A stretch of 64,000 nucleotides of DNA from assembly GCF_032854445.1 (NCBI RefSeq), contig NW_027018037.1, positions 45,034 through 109,033 of the forward strand. Direction: 5' to 3'. Shown here in pieces: positions 54,983-64,000 of this stretch (positions within the stretch are counted from its first letter, which is position 1; the number at the start of each line of letters is the position of its first letter). Under the pieces are notes generated by a model. It was given only the letters and a program-made list of their open reading frames with translations. It had not been told where the DNA came from and ran no database searches. This stretch comes from Liolophura sinensis (taxonomy: Eukaryota; Mollusca; Polyplacophora; Chitonida; Chitonidae). Position numbers and translations under genes: made by a program.

Positions 54983-55375
54983 AAGAGTGAGAGTGGCTTC
55001 CCAGAGTGAGTGGCTCCCCCAAGTGACTTCTTAATCCCCTAGTACATGAAAATTAAGCCCCGAAACTGAGACTTCCCTCCAGCAGCCTTATACCCAAAGT
55101 GAGAGTGACTTCCCCAAGTGACTTTTTTTAATCCCCCAGCACATGACAATTAAGCCCCGAAACTATGTCTTCCTTCCAGAAGCTTTATACCCAAAGTGAG
55201 AGTGGCTTCCCATAGTGAGTGGCTTCCCCAAGTGACTTCGTCTTAATCCCCTAGCACATGACAATTAAGCCCTGAAACTGAGACTTCCCTCCAGCAGCCT
55301 TGTACACAAAGTGAGAGTAACTTCCCCAAGTGACCTTTTTTTAATCCCCCAGCACATGACAATTAAGCCCCAAAT
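54983..55375. repeat. Internal tandem repeat, about 210 bp by two
   Basis: Alternating sub-units of about 113 and 97 bp share AGTGAGAGTGGCTTCCC, CCCAAGTGACTT, AATCCCC-AGCACATGA and AATTAAGCCCCGAAACT. Two higher-order units are present inside the Ginger-like element upstream of its gene. Confidence 0.75.
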
Positions 55376-55395
55376 ATGAAGTTTGCAAGAAAGTT

Positions 55396-57000
55396 TTGAT
55401 TCCGAAGGAGACGTATTTTAAAATGATAGAGGATTTAAAACAGGCCGCGAGAGCTGTTGGAACCAAGGACATCCAAGACATGGATTCTACCTTTTATCGA
55501 AGTAAGTTTATATTTATTCAATTTAAAAGCAACAGGCATATGGTGCCAAATTACAGAGCTGTTAACAGCCGTATAACAGATTTCAAATTTAAAAGAGCGT
55601 AGCCGTCATTTTGATATACTGAGGATATTTTGGCAGTTTACATCAAGTATTCTTATTCAAGACCATGCATTCATGATCTATTCATGTTTGTTATATAAAT
55701 CTCTTGTTAAATAAATTTCGTGTGTTATTTCAGGTTTGAGATACTGCAGTGTGGTGATGTCGAGAAACTGATCAAAAAGCGAGCCACCCAAGATGAGGAT
55801 CCAGTATACTATGCTAGTATAGAAGATGCATGCAACGTGGTTAAGCGAGCTCACATAGCCAAAGGCCATAGGGGACGTGATCGGATGGTCAGAAAGGTCA
55901 ACAAAAAGTATGCCAACATCACTCGTGAGGCTCTTGAGACCACTTGACCAAGTTTGTTATACTGAGAGCATTAACTTCAAACCCTGCTGCTGAGGTTGCC
56001 CATCAGTTACTGGATACCTTTCTTCTTATTGGTGCTCTATTCATCCTTCAGAGCGACAATGGAAGTGAATTTACTGCTGAAGTAATCTCTGAAGTGAAAC
56101 TAGTTTGGCCAAGACTTATCATGGTAAACCTCGATACCCTCAAAGTCAAGGCTCTGTTGAAAGAGGAAATTGTGACATTGAGGATATGCTTGTTGCTTGG
56201 ATGGAGATAATAACACAAATGATTGGTCTGTAGGCATCAAATTTGTACAGTTCCAGAAAAATTCCAGTTTGCATTCTGGAATCCAGCGATCACCATATGC
56301 AACTATGTTTGTGTGTGAATCTAAAGTTGGTCTAACATCATCATCTTTGCCTAAGGTTGTTGAACGAATACAAAGTGAGGATGATCTAGTGTTAGCATAT
56401 TGTAATCTTGAGCCAACACCAACAACCAGTCAGGAACCAACACCAACTACCACCCCCAGAAGCCACCACTCAGGAACCGACACAAACTACTGATATGGGC
56501 TTTGCACCTACAGCTAGTCTGCCAGTTGATCAAATGAGCAGTGACAATGATCCAGCTGTCGTATCGTCAGATTTATTAAGTGGCTACTTACAAAACATTT
56601 GAAGTGAGAGAAAGGGTGCCAGCTCTGCCCAGATGACACACGCTTAGCGTATGGTCAAGAAGAGTCGTGTGGAACTAGCCAGTGGTAAGGTGGGAGACAA
56701 TGTGGCTGTACCTATTCCTCTTAGGTGATGAGAATGACATGTACACCATTTGTGTTAAAGCTGGGATTCTGAATGGAAAGTTTTCACGCATTCTGATTTG
56801 TGTCCCCAGCATTTACTTAAAGACTCTGATGTAGACTGTACAAAGAGGGTAACACTACGCCAGGCTGTACATATGGAATCAAGCTGTGGTGGTCAGGGAT
56901 ATATAGGGTGCAATTGTGCAGGACCAAGAGATGTGGAACCAATAGGTGCAAGTATTTTAAAAATAAAGTACAATGCTCCAGCCGGTGTCAAAGCAGCCTA
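55396..57000 (+). pseudogene. Ginger/KRBA2-like integrase transposase, spliced and deleted
   Basis: A first part (55396-55500, MIEDLKQAARAVGTKDIQDM) ends at a donor-like GTAAGT; an acceptor TATTTCAG at 55733 opens FEILQCGDVEKLIKKRATQD and ASIEDACNVVKRAHIAKGHR, with the His of an HHCC zinc-binding domain. At about 55938 the reading jumps to LTKFVILRALTS and LQSDNGSEFTAEVI, the second catalytic Asp block of the rve core, so the stretch with the Cys pair and first Asp is missing. The Glu block is frame-shifted (56110-56200). GIKFVQFQKNSSLHSGIQRS and a Pro/Thr-rich C-terminal part follow to 57000. The middle deletion makes it inactive. Confidence 0.78.
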
Positions 57001-57365
57001 ATGTGCAAAAATAAATGACTCGTAATATTAACCAACTACATGTAGTATTTTTAAAGTGAACTGACTGTAAGACTTTTATTGTGTATGATTTTAACTGTGA
57101 TGAATGACTTCATTTTGTGCTTTTGACTTTACTTCATGATTTAGTTCATCATGATCAATCCCCAATAAACTCTTTACATTCACCTGATGTTTTATAGCCT
57201 TTAGTCATTTCACGTAATGCCTGACCATGATTTTTAGTCATTTCGCGTAATGACTGGAATTTTTAGTCATCACACGTATTGCCTGGTGCTCACAGGCACT
57301 TCACGAAATCACTGATTTGTTTAGTCATTATGCCTAATGACTGATTACACAGATTGACTGTAACA

Positions 57366-57480
57366 TATACATACTCTGTAAACCTATTTGGAACTGAGGA
57401 TCCCACTGGATTACAGTGCGCCCTATTCATATGCTGAATAGAACAAAACAGTAAAGTAACAGAAATTTACAATTAAGTCA
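57366..57480. other. Sequence right of the Ginger-like element
   Basis: Short unassigned stretch; nothing recognised. Confidence 0.4.
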
Positions 57481-57499
57481 AAATACGGTGAAAACTGTA

Positions 57500-57660
57500 G
57501 GGCTGAATGATCATTAGCGCCTTATCAGGCCTTTATAAAGGGTCTTCCAAGCACGCCAAAAGGTCCCTCCTACGGACCACTCCGTACATCATGAGGACAT
57601 GATTTATCTCTAACTCTTCACTCAGCGGAAAAAAATTACATTTATCTAGCTCAACGCTGT
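57500..57660. repeat. Direct repeat copy A
   Basis: Shares about 125 bp with 59826-59985, including CATTAGCGCCTTATCAGGCC, GCCAAAAG and ATTACAT.. downstream. Roughly 75-80 percent similar by eye. Confidence 0.7.
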
Positions 57661-57729
57661 AACTGCGTATCAGAAACAACATAACCCATCGCTGGAATAC
57701 AGCCACGAAAGCCGCTCTGATTTCAAAGA

Positions 57730-58680
57730 ACGGGGCATTTATAAACCCAGTGTCGCCAAAACGGACATCCGCTCTTTTAGTCTGTGTTGGATGTACACAT
57801 CTTGGTCATTCTTTGACTTCCATCTGACATGCCTTTGAAGAGCCTGTCGGAATTTCTTTGTTGGCGGTCGGGGTGGCCCCTCCTGCTCTCATACATCAGG
57901 CCATACACCCTTGTATCAGATACCGTCGGCCCGAAAGTCTCTTTGAGGAGCTTGCGCAGGCTCTTGTATGACAACGCTTTGTTCTCAACTCCAAGTCTGT
58001 ACTTCTGTCCTGGTCATACTTCTAAAGACGAATTCGTCGGGGTCTTCAACGATTTTCGTCCACTCCAAATACAATTCAAGATTTTTCACAGGGCACATCT
58101 TGGTATCGGTCCTACCTATCTGTAACCAAGATCCGTCTCTGTACACGCCCGTTTTGCTTTTCAGGAAGAATATCGACGCATGATTACCGGCAAATGTTAG
58201 ATCACACCTCCTCAGCCTTAAGATTTTTTTTTTGATTGGTGTTTTACGCCGTACTTAAGAATATTTCACTTATACGACGGCGGCCAGCATTATGGTGGGC
58301 AGAGCCCGGGGGAAACCCACGACCATCCGCAGGTTGCTGGCAGACCTTCTCACGTACGGCCGCCAGCATGAGCTGGATTTGAACTCACAGCGACCGCATT
58401 GGTGAGAGACTCCTGGGTCATTACGCTGCGCTAGCGCTTTAACCGACTGAGCCACGGAGGCCCCCTCAGCCTTAAGAGCTCTCTGTGTCGTGAGGAAACC
58501 GGCAATGGCTGTGAAGGCACATATAAGCTTTTCCGCCCTCACACAACCTGATGAACATCGCCTTCAGGATACCAAGGGTAATGGGATATTTCTTACATAC
58601 TGCTTTCGTAATTTCCTCTTACAGCCTTCCAGGACGTTCTTATCTTCAAATCAGTCGGGATCTTTTAGTGTCCACTAATA
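57730..58680 (-). pseudogene. Tyrosine recombinase, broken by a SINE and frameshifts
   Basis: The N-terminal part (about 58680-58479) reads RKLRKQYVRNIPLPLV, a stop, then CAFTAIAGFLTTQRALKAE, matching the FaGFlR-EL region of the catalytic domain (the Arg reads Thr). After the SINE the frame continues DLTFAGNHASIFFLKSKTGV and YRDGSWLQIGRTDTKMCPV, then ELYLEW and EFVFRS, standard for DIRS/Crypton recombinases. A shifted frame at 57974-57777 has LSYKSLRKLLKETFG-like MSYKSLRKLL; the HxxR and Tyr region is spread over three frames. It would catalyse integration by a Tyr-DNA intermediate; it is inactive. Confidence 0.72.
58226..58463 (-). mobile_element. tRNA-derived SINE with 14 bp TSD
   Basis: Minus-strand copy with T-rich tail side at 58226 and tRNA-like head at 58463 (TTAACCGACTGAGCCACGG). 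CCTCAGCCTTAAGA flanks both ends perfectly (58212-58225 and from 58464). Confidence 0.9.
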
Positions 58681-58993
58681 TATGCGCTCAGCTGATAGCG
58701 TAGAATGGGCCACTGGACGAACTTCCCTGGGCCAGCACCGCCAAATACATCGCCACGTGCACCAGCCCCGCTGACAGAACGCCAGTTATACTGAGTGCTG
58801 CCGCCCATTTATGCCGTCTGCAGAACCCCGGAACTCTTTCAACAGATCAGGCAGCAATGACGCACATCCTCTCATTTCTGCTGGCAACTCCAACTCAAAA
58901 GTATATGTGTATGAAAATTAGCGCCTCATTGCCAACTTACGCATTATCTGGCTTTAAGTTTACGCCACGCCCTTAAGTTGTTAAGGCGCGGTA

Positions 58994-59554
58994 TCACTGT
59001 TCGTATTCAAAGTAATCTTCGGTAAGACCTTCATCTGCTCTGTCACCCGCTTCACTCACCACAGTTAACTCTTCACCACACATACACAAATAATCAGAAA
59101 AATTATGACAATACTCATCTGTCAAATCCACATCACAGTCACTTTCTTTTCTTCCCGTGTGGCCCTCAATTTTACTTTGTGCTTTTACCAACTCAGGTCC
59201 CTGTTGCTGTGGGATTGATGTAGGGGCATTCTCTTCGGAAGCGAGTAAATTACGCACATAAAAAGCAGCCCCCAGTCTCCCTGGAGGGCGGACAAATATC
59301 TGCTGTGTGCCCCGGGTACCCCAGCCTAGGCAAAAAGGGACTTGTGATGTCACCCATAACCGACCGATGATAAGTTCATGTACCCTAATGTCGACCATGA
59401 CTTCAAATTCAGCCTTCTGGTTCTTGACCTGCTGGAGGATTACATTCAGTGTAAATTTTACATTGACATCGGAAATAACCTCCATCAGAATGATGACAAC
59501 TGGGCATTGTGAGTACTTGTACCCAAGTGACGTCCAATAAATTGCAATTAACAT
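58994..59554 (-). CDS. Unrecognised 186-residue ORF in recombinase element
   Basis: An uninterrupted frame starts at ATG 59554 and ends at 58994. The N-terminal third is hydrophobic (MLIAIYWTSLGYKYSQCPVV, then VVIILMEVIS), the middle has LWVTSQVPFCLGWGTRG, and the C-terminus is strongly acidic with a CHNFSDYLCMCGEE cluster. I recognise no family. It sits upstream of the recombinase on the same strand inside the direct repeats, so it may be a second gene of that element. A chance frame is possible. Confidence 0.4.
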   Translation of the reverse strand: MLIAIYWTSLGYKYSQCPVVIILMEVISDVNVKFTLNVILQQVKNQKAEFEVMVDIRVHELIIGRLWVTSQVPFCLGWGTRGTQQIFVRPPGRLGAAFYVRNLLASEENAPTSIPQQQGPELVKAQSKIEGHTGRKESDCDVDLTDEYCHNFSDYLCMCGEELTVVSEAGDRADEGLTEDYFEYEQ

Positions 59555-59825
59555 TACTGCATAGAATTGTTGCCCACTTCTGCTTAAGTCATAGTGCTAG
59601 GGTGCGTGTAAATTGGTGTAATTAAAGCATTTATATGAACAGTTAGAATAAAACGCTGACTGAGGTCAAATGGGAAGAGGCTGTATGTCATCAGTTATAT
59701 GCGACGATTTGCCACTTATCACACTGTCGTCGCTGCTCTGGTCTTTTCCGCTGTGCCGTACCTCTATTATATCCATCACTGTCGAAATTAAGTAGCAAAT
59801 AAAATGTAAGTGAAAATAAGGCCAG

Positions 59826-59985
59826 CACTGTCATGCCGAATGACCATTAGCGCCTTATCAGGCCTTTATAAAGGCCTTCCAAGTGCACCAAAAGACGCCA
59901 CCTATGGACCATTCTGTACATCAGAATATAATTTCTGTCTAATTCATCCCTCAGTCAAGAGAAATTACATCAGCCTAGATATCAA
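59826..59985. repeat. Direct repeat copy B
   Basis: Second copy of the repeat at 57500-57660, same orientation, about 2.3 kb away. Confidence 0.7.
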
Positions 59986-60620
59986 TTTAGCTTAGCCGTT
60001 TATATCTGAGTACTCAATAAGTTACACTTTGACCCCCCCCCCCCCCCCCGCCACCACCACCAATTTTTATGAAATGAATGCTATTGTTAGATCATCAAGG
60101 CCTACACTGGTAAAGTGTGATTACGAGTTGGATAAGGATTGGCGTGAAGATGGATTTTCTTACTCCAACAACGGCAAACCTGTAACGCTAAACCTAATCG
60201 TCGTAACAAAGTGTTGTATTTACATTTGTAAATTAGCTTCTAAAATGCACATGGGTGTTTATTTACTTCAGACTAGATACATATTCGTCGTTCGGAGATG
60301 TTTTGAAAGACCTTCTCGCTTATCAGTGTAGGACTATTTGTTACCTTCCACTGTAACCGGCATCCGCCTAATTTCTCGCAGACCATACATGAAACATGCA
60401 TTCTGGTAGAAGGTATGTAAAGATGGTACTATATTTATTTTTTAATCGCCTATAATCAGCTGTCTGTAAAACCAGTGATACTTGCTACCAAACTTGCCTT
60501 TTGTCAACGACACGTAATAACCCATGCTCTACACATTGATATATTGGAAGTCCACATTCCCGCAAGGGAAATAATATTAGAACGCTTTTTTTAATACACA
60601 ATGTTAAACTGCATAACCTT
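59986..60620. other. Unassigned sequence with poly-C tract
   Basis: About 630 bp with a C run (60031-60049) followed by CCACCACCACC. No gene or known repeat recognised. Confidence 0.5.
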
Positions 60621-60745
60621 AGTTTTGACGGACCCGGCCCCCGCGGGGTCTCCAGGGTGAAAACAATACGGCCTCAACCCTCTAGGCCAGGTTGTCGTTG
60701 CGATCCGTAATCTTTCAGAACGGGATTGTTACGACCCAAACTGCC
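60621..60745 (+). mobile_element. LINE-5'UTR-like fragment
   Basis: CCCCGCGGGGTCTCCAGGGT and CCCTCTAGGCCAGGTTGTCG resemble the sense 5' terminus of the LINEs (for example the complement of 10081-10150), and TTGCGATCCGTAATC with GAACGGGAT matches a UTR part about 110 bp further in. It looks like a related family or a deleted copy. Confidence 0.55.
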
Positions 60746-61010
60746 TGTATTATAAAGATATGGCTTGTTTGAAATACACGACAGTTTAGCCGCACAAAAA
60801 GTAACCAAAACCAGCAGATTTTATTTACAACAATTTATTACGTTTAACAAGAACAGATAACAAGACTTTTACAAATACTAAAGTACTTAAGTTTAACAAG
60901 AAAGGATAGCAGTATCTATACAAATACTAAAGTACTTACATGTACAACGGTGTCGAGTCCAAACGGACGCATATATTCCACTATGCGGAAAACCATAATG
61001 GCATAAATGC
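60746..61010. repeat. Spacer with 49 bp tandem duplication
   Basis: Bases 60842-60890 and 60891-60939 are tandem copies (GTTTAACAAGAA start, ACAAATACTAAAGTACTTA end). No coding signal. The Polinton copy 2 homology starts just to the right. Confidence 0.6.
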
Positions 61011-61153
61011 ACAGCAGTATACACACTATAGGTTCTGGCACACCCTCCCCTTGGGGCCCTCCCCATAACAAATAGAGGCCCGACCCCCTTTCCCTGCTTC
61101 TGGGGGGTTGTATTAGACATACCCATCGCACCTGGTATGCTTCTACACCAAGC

Positions 61154-61447
61154 GTGTATACAACATGCGAAAGGGTTACAATAATTGCCGGTGGCTTCTC
61201 ATCGGCTCCACGGAGCTCTATAGTAAGAGTTGTCTGGGGGAGTACTGCGGGGGTCACCTATACCGTCTGCGCAAGGGTCCTGGCACCCACCCAGCCATGT
61301 GTTAGCTGTGGTCGGGGCGTTAAAAACCGATTTCGGCTTTGCATGGCCTGCGGACATAATAGGGTCTAGACGCGTGAAAGGAAGTGGAGGCACAAGGCTT
61401 TCTTGGACGAGTTCAAACGGCTGGCGACTATAGAAATTTGCAATTAG
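61154..61447 (+). pseudogene. Small zinc-ribbon protein (Polinton copy 2)
   Basis: The frame from ATG 61154 leads to CVSCGRGVKNRFRLCMACGH, a C-x2-C-x10-C-x2-C ribbon, and a TAG at 61367-61369. The same frame continues with KWRHKAFLDEFKRLATIE to TAG 61445-61447, matching the copy 1 ORF end. The ORF lies 7 bp before the PolB frame. A conserved small nucleic-acid-binding protein is possible; the function is unknown. Confidence 0.58.
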
Positions 61448-61453
61448 AGAGTC

Positions 61454-64000
61454 GTGTGCATAGTTACACCGACTCGTACAATAAGGCACCATGAAAAAGC
61501 GCGAGTACTACGGGAGGACTTTGAGACGCTTCTAGGTGTGCGGCCCAAGTACCCACGGTCCCGCAATGCCTTGGAAGAATTGCAGGGGATCCTCGACAGG
61601 CATAAAACGGCTGTGGCTGAGTGGAAGCGGCTGCAAGACATCAAGAACTCCCAAAGTAACGAGGAGTTGAAGCAAGACGTCAAGAACCCCCTCAGTAACG
61701 AGGAGTTGAAGTAAAACAACAAGAACTTCCTCAGTAGCGAGGAGTTGGTAGGTGGAATACAGGGTGAAAAGAAACTAGAATTCATTAACATCGGCAGGGC
61801 CATAAGGAATCTCCTCCGGGTCTGGCAAATGGGCGTACCCGAAGGTATTTGGACGGATCCAGTACCCTTCTTAGAAGAAATTCGAGCCATTATTAGCCAG
61901 AAGCTAGAAGAAGAGATCCTGGCACTCAACGGGGTTAAGTTCCAACTAGGCCTCAGGGTTCAGCTGCGAAAGGCCCACGCGGATGGCAGTGACGAGTATA
62001 CCAGCCCAGTACTCAGAAGCAAACAGGAGGCCCTCCTAGAGGTCGGTGACATTGACAGGGCTCTAGATAAGGCCTTCCCCACCATCCAGGAGGTGCTAGA
62101 AAAATGGACGCAGCGAGGGTCAGGGTGGGCTGTAAATGGCGTGCAAACACTCTGGCTTGACATTGCAAGGTATCAGCCGCTGAGAGGGGGGTCCTACATC
62201 CCCCTACCGGCAGCCGTGAGTAACAAGAAAGCAGTCATCAATGTGAAGAACAAAGACGACGACTGCCTCCGATGGGCACTCCGGTCTGCCTTATTTCCAG
62301 CCGCCAGAAATCCCCAGAGACCAACAAAGTATACCACCAAGGATAGTCTTGACTTTGGGGGGATCGACGCCCACACGCCCATCTCTCAGACCCCTAAAGT
62401 GGAGGGGAAGAACGACCTCGCCATCAACATGTTCGGGTGGGACAAGGGCGTGATTGTGCACCGCCTCAGCAAGAAGCCCGGCGACACGCCCCGAATTAAT
62501 CTGCTGCTGATTGAGAAGGCAGACAAATTCCATTATACGTGGATGAAAGACCTCCATCGGCTCCTACACCAAGAAAGTAAGGCGCCAAATCACAAACACT
62601 TCTGCGAGCGCTGCCTACATGGCTACACAAGAGAGGACCTGCTCGAGGCGCATAATCCAGAATGCCGAGGGATTGGCCAGACGGCGGTGAAGGTGGAAAT
62701 GCCCCAGGAGGGGGAAAACAAGTTCTCCTTCCAGAACCACCACAAACAGCTACCGGCGCCGTTCATCATATATGCCGACTTTGAAGCTCTGACCAAAGAG
62801 GTTGAAGGCCAGCCCCCGTCACTTACAGAGAGCAGCACTCAAAAGACTCAGTACCACGAGCCCTGCAGTTACTGCTATGTTGTGGTGCGTTGCGACGGCC
62901 GCACTAAACCCCCCGTGGAATACAGGGGCTCTGACGCGACGGAACACTTCCTCAAAGCTCTCCAGCAGGAGGAGAAGGAAATCCAAATGTTCTAGCTAAC
63001 CCTGAGGATGACTCCCCAGGACTGGCAGGCCCACAGCAACGCCGCAACCTGTCACGAGAAGCCTCTAGGCCCCGATTCTGTGCGCGATCACTGCCATATC
63101 AGCAAGTACAGAGGCGCGGCCCATAACGCATGCAACCTAAAGTTGCGGCTGGGTCCCAAGACAGCCATACCAGTAGTTTTCCACAACCTACATGGCTACG
63201 ACGGGCACATCCTGATGCAAGCCATAAGTATGTTGGAGGGCCGCATCTCCTGCATCCCCAACAACACGGAAAAGTACATCTCCTTCTCGCTGGGGCAGCT
63301 CCGCTTCATCGACAGCGTTCAATTCTTAACGGCTTTCCTCGACAATCTGGTAGAGGCCAACAAACCTGAGGCTTTCCACATCACAGCCCGGTATGAGCCT
63401 GCCGAAGAAAAACGTAAGTTACTCATGCGCAATGGCGTCTACCTCCTGGGAGCGCTTCGACGAGTCCAGCCTCCCACCTAAAGAGAGTTTCTGCAGTAAG
63501 CTCAAAGTCGGAGGCATTAGCGATGAGGATTACATCCACGCTCAACAGGTATGGAAGGTATTTGACTGTACCAATCTGGGAGACCCACACGGACCTTTAC
63601 TACAGCACAGACGTGCTCCTGTTGGCCGATGTGTTTGAGGCCTTCCGGAAGACTTGTTTACGGCAGTATGGATTGGACCCTGCTCACTACTTTGCGAGCC
63701 CAGGGCTCTCGTGGGATGCGCTGTTCAAGAAGACCGGGGTAGAGCTGGAGCTGTTGACCGACTACGACCAACATCTCTTCATTGAGAGAGGTTGCGAGCA
63801 GGTATCTCCATGGTAAGTAAGCGATACGCCAAAGCCAATAATCCGCAGGTGGAGGGATACAAACCCGAAAGCCCAAACAGCTACATCTAATACCTAGGCA
63901 CCAATAATCTATATGGCTGGGCTATGAGTCAGTTTCTTCCAACGGGCGGCTTTCCAGTGGGTAGGTGACGCGCAGCGTCTCGGTGAAACGATTGCTACCC
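61454..64000 (+). pseudogene. polB: Polinton protein-primed DNA polymerase B, partial and broken
   Basis: One frame runs from 61454 to 63481 with stops TAA 61712-61714 and TAG 62993-62995; frameshifts follow near 63460, 63580, 63790 and 63945, with TAA at 63888-63890. N-terminal SNEELKQD-type repeats precede a long leader, then a C2HC zinc finger (CERCLHGYTREDLLEAHNPEC, shortened: CERC..H..C), Exo I (IIYADFEALT, Asp 62777), an endonuclease VII-like DHCH..CNLKLR block, Exo II (FHNLHGYDGHI) and Exo III (YYSTDVLLLADVF). Motif A reads YLGTNNLYGWAM with Gly at 63897-63899 in place of the catalytic Asp. The window ends in the palm domain. It would replicate the element's linear DNA. Confidence 0.9.

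Larger units (their letters stand above)
54657..57365 (+). mobile_element. Ginger-like DNA transposon with long inverted repeats
   Basis: The ends are inverted repeats of about 150 bp. Both start TGTTACAGTCA and share AATCAGTCATTA, GTGCCTGTGAGCACCAGGCA and GATGACTAAAAATTCCAGTC. The TGTTA start fits the TGTNR end described for Ginger elements. TATA flanks both sides, though the left flank is a TA microsatellite, so the duplication is unproven. The only gene is an integrase-like transposase missing its middle. Internal tandem repeats lie at 54983-55375. Confidence 0.8.
57480..59970 (-). mobile_element. Tyrosine-recombinase element (Crypton/DIRS/Ngaro-like)
   Basis: A tyrosine recombinase and a second ORF, both on the minus strand, lie between two direct repeats of about 125 bp (57500-57625 and 59826-59955; shared CATTAGCGCCTTATCAGGCC and TTTATAAAGG). 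No reverse transcriptase or inverted repeat is present. The layout suits a Crypton, or an RT-less remnant of an Ngaro/DIRS element. A SINE splits the recombinase. Borders are uncertain. Confidence 0.6.
61011..64000 (+). mobile_element. Polinton copy 2, left end, running off the window
   Basis: From about 61019 the sequence matches the left end of copy 1 (one subterminal repeat unit, the small zinc-ribbon ORF, PolB N-terminus), in the same orientation and 49 kb away. It continues into PolB parts that copy 1 has lost. The right side lies beyond 64000. Confidence 0.88.

Noticed and set aside
1157-58463. tRNA genes at the SINE heads
   Set aside because: Box A and B are present, but the cloverleaf is incomplete, the sequence continues into a shared body, and copies have target duplications.
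60029-60331. Plus-strand ORF of 100 residues after the poly-C tract
   Set aside because: Starts in a low-complexity run, has no domain and no splice context.

Overview
The window looks like nuclear DNA of a marine mollusc, most likely a gastropod. That is an inference from GT-AG spliced exons, AT-rich introns, tRNA-derived SINEs, APE-type LINEs, Tc1-like transposons, a Ginger-like transposon and Polinton (Maverick/adintovirus-like) DNA. There is no bacterial gene organisation.

Layout. 1-11405: LINE copies of one family in both orientations, including a nearly complete 5.6 kb minus-strand copy (4519-10150), plus one SINE. 11406-22060: a large piece of an endogenous Polinton/adintovirus-like element. 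It carries remnants of PolB, a retroviral-type integrase, a major capsid protein, a penton-like minor capsid protein and about eight smaller viral genes, each broken by only one or a few stops or frameshifts. 22040-22565: a very GC-rich orphan gene remnant abutting a LINE. 22566-30042: LINE pieces with nested Tc1-like and SINE insertions. 30671-31123, 40134-40255 and 48586-48710: three plus-strand exons that share one reading frame across introns of about 9.0 and 8.3 kb and encode the N-terminus to TM3 of a class A GPCR; the introns are largely transposons. 49265-54350: another near-complete minus-strand LINE carrying a SINE-like insert. 54657-57365: a Ginger-like DNA transposon with about 150 bp terminal inverted repeats. 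57480-59970: a tyrosine-recombinase element (Crypton/DIRS/Ngaro-like) bracketed by direct repeats and split by a SINE. 61011-64000: the left end of a second Polinton in the same orientation, with a longer PolB pseudogene running off the window.

How the parts relate. The LINEs encode a CCHC gag-like ORF1 and an ORF2 with APE endonuclease, reverse transcriptase and RNase H (I/Nimb-like), and end in ATTC repeats. A tRNA-derived SINE at 31376-31750 ends in the same tail, so it was probably mobilised by this LINE family. The Polinton carries genes to build a virion and to integrate. No packaging ATPase or adenain-like protease was recognised, and all copies here look inactive. The GPCR gene is the only likely functional host gene seen.
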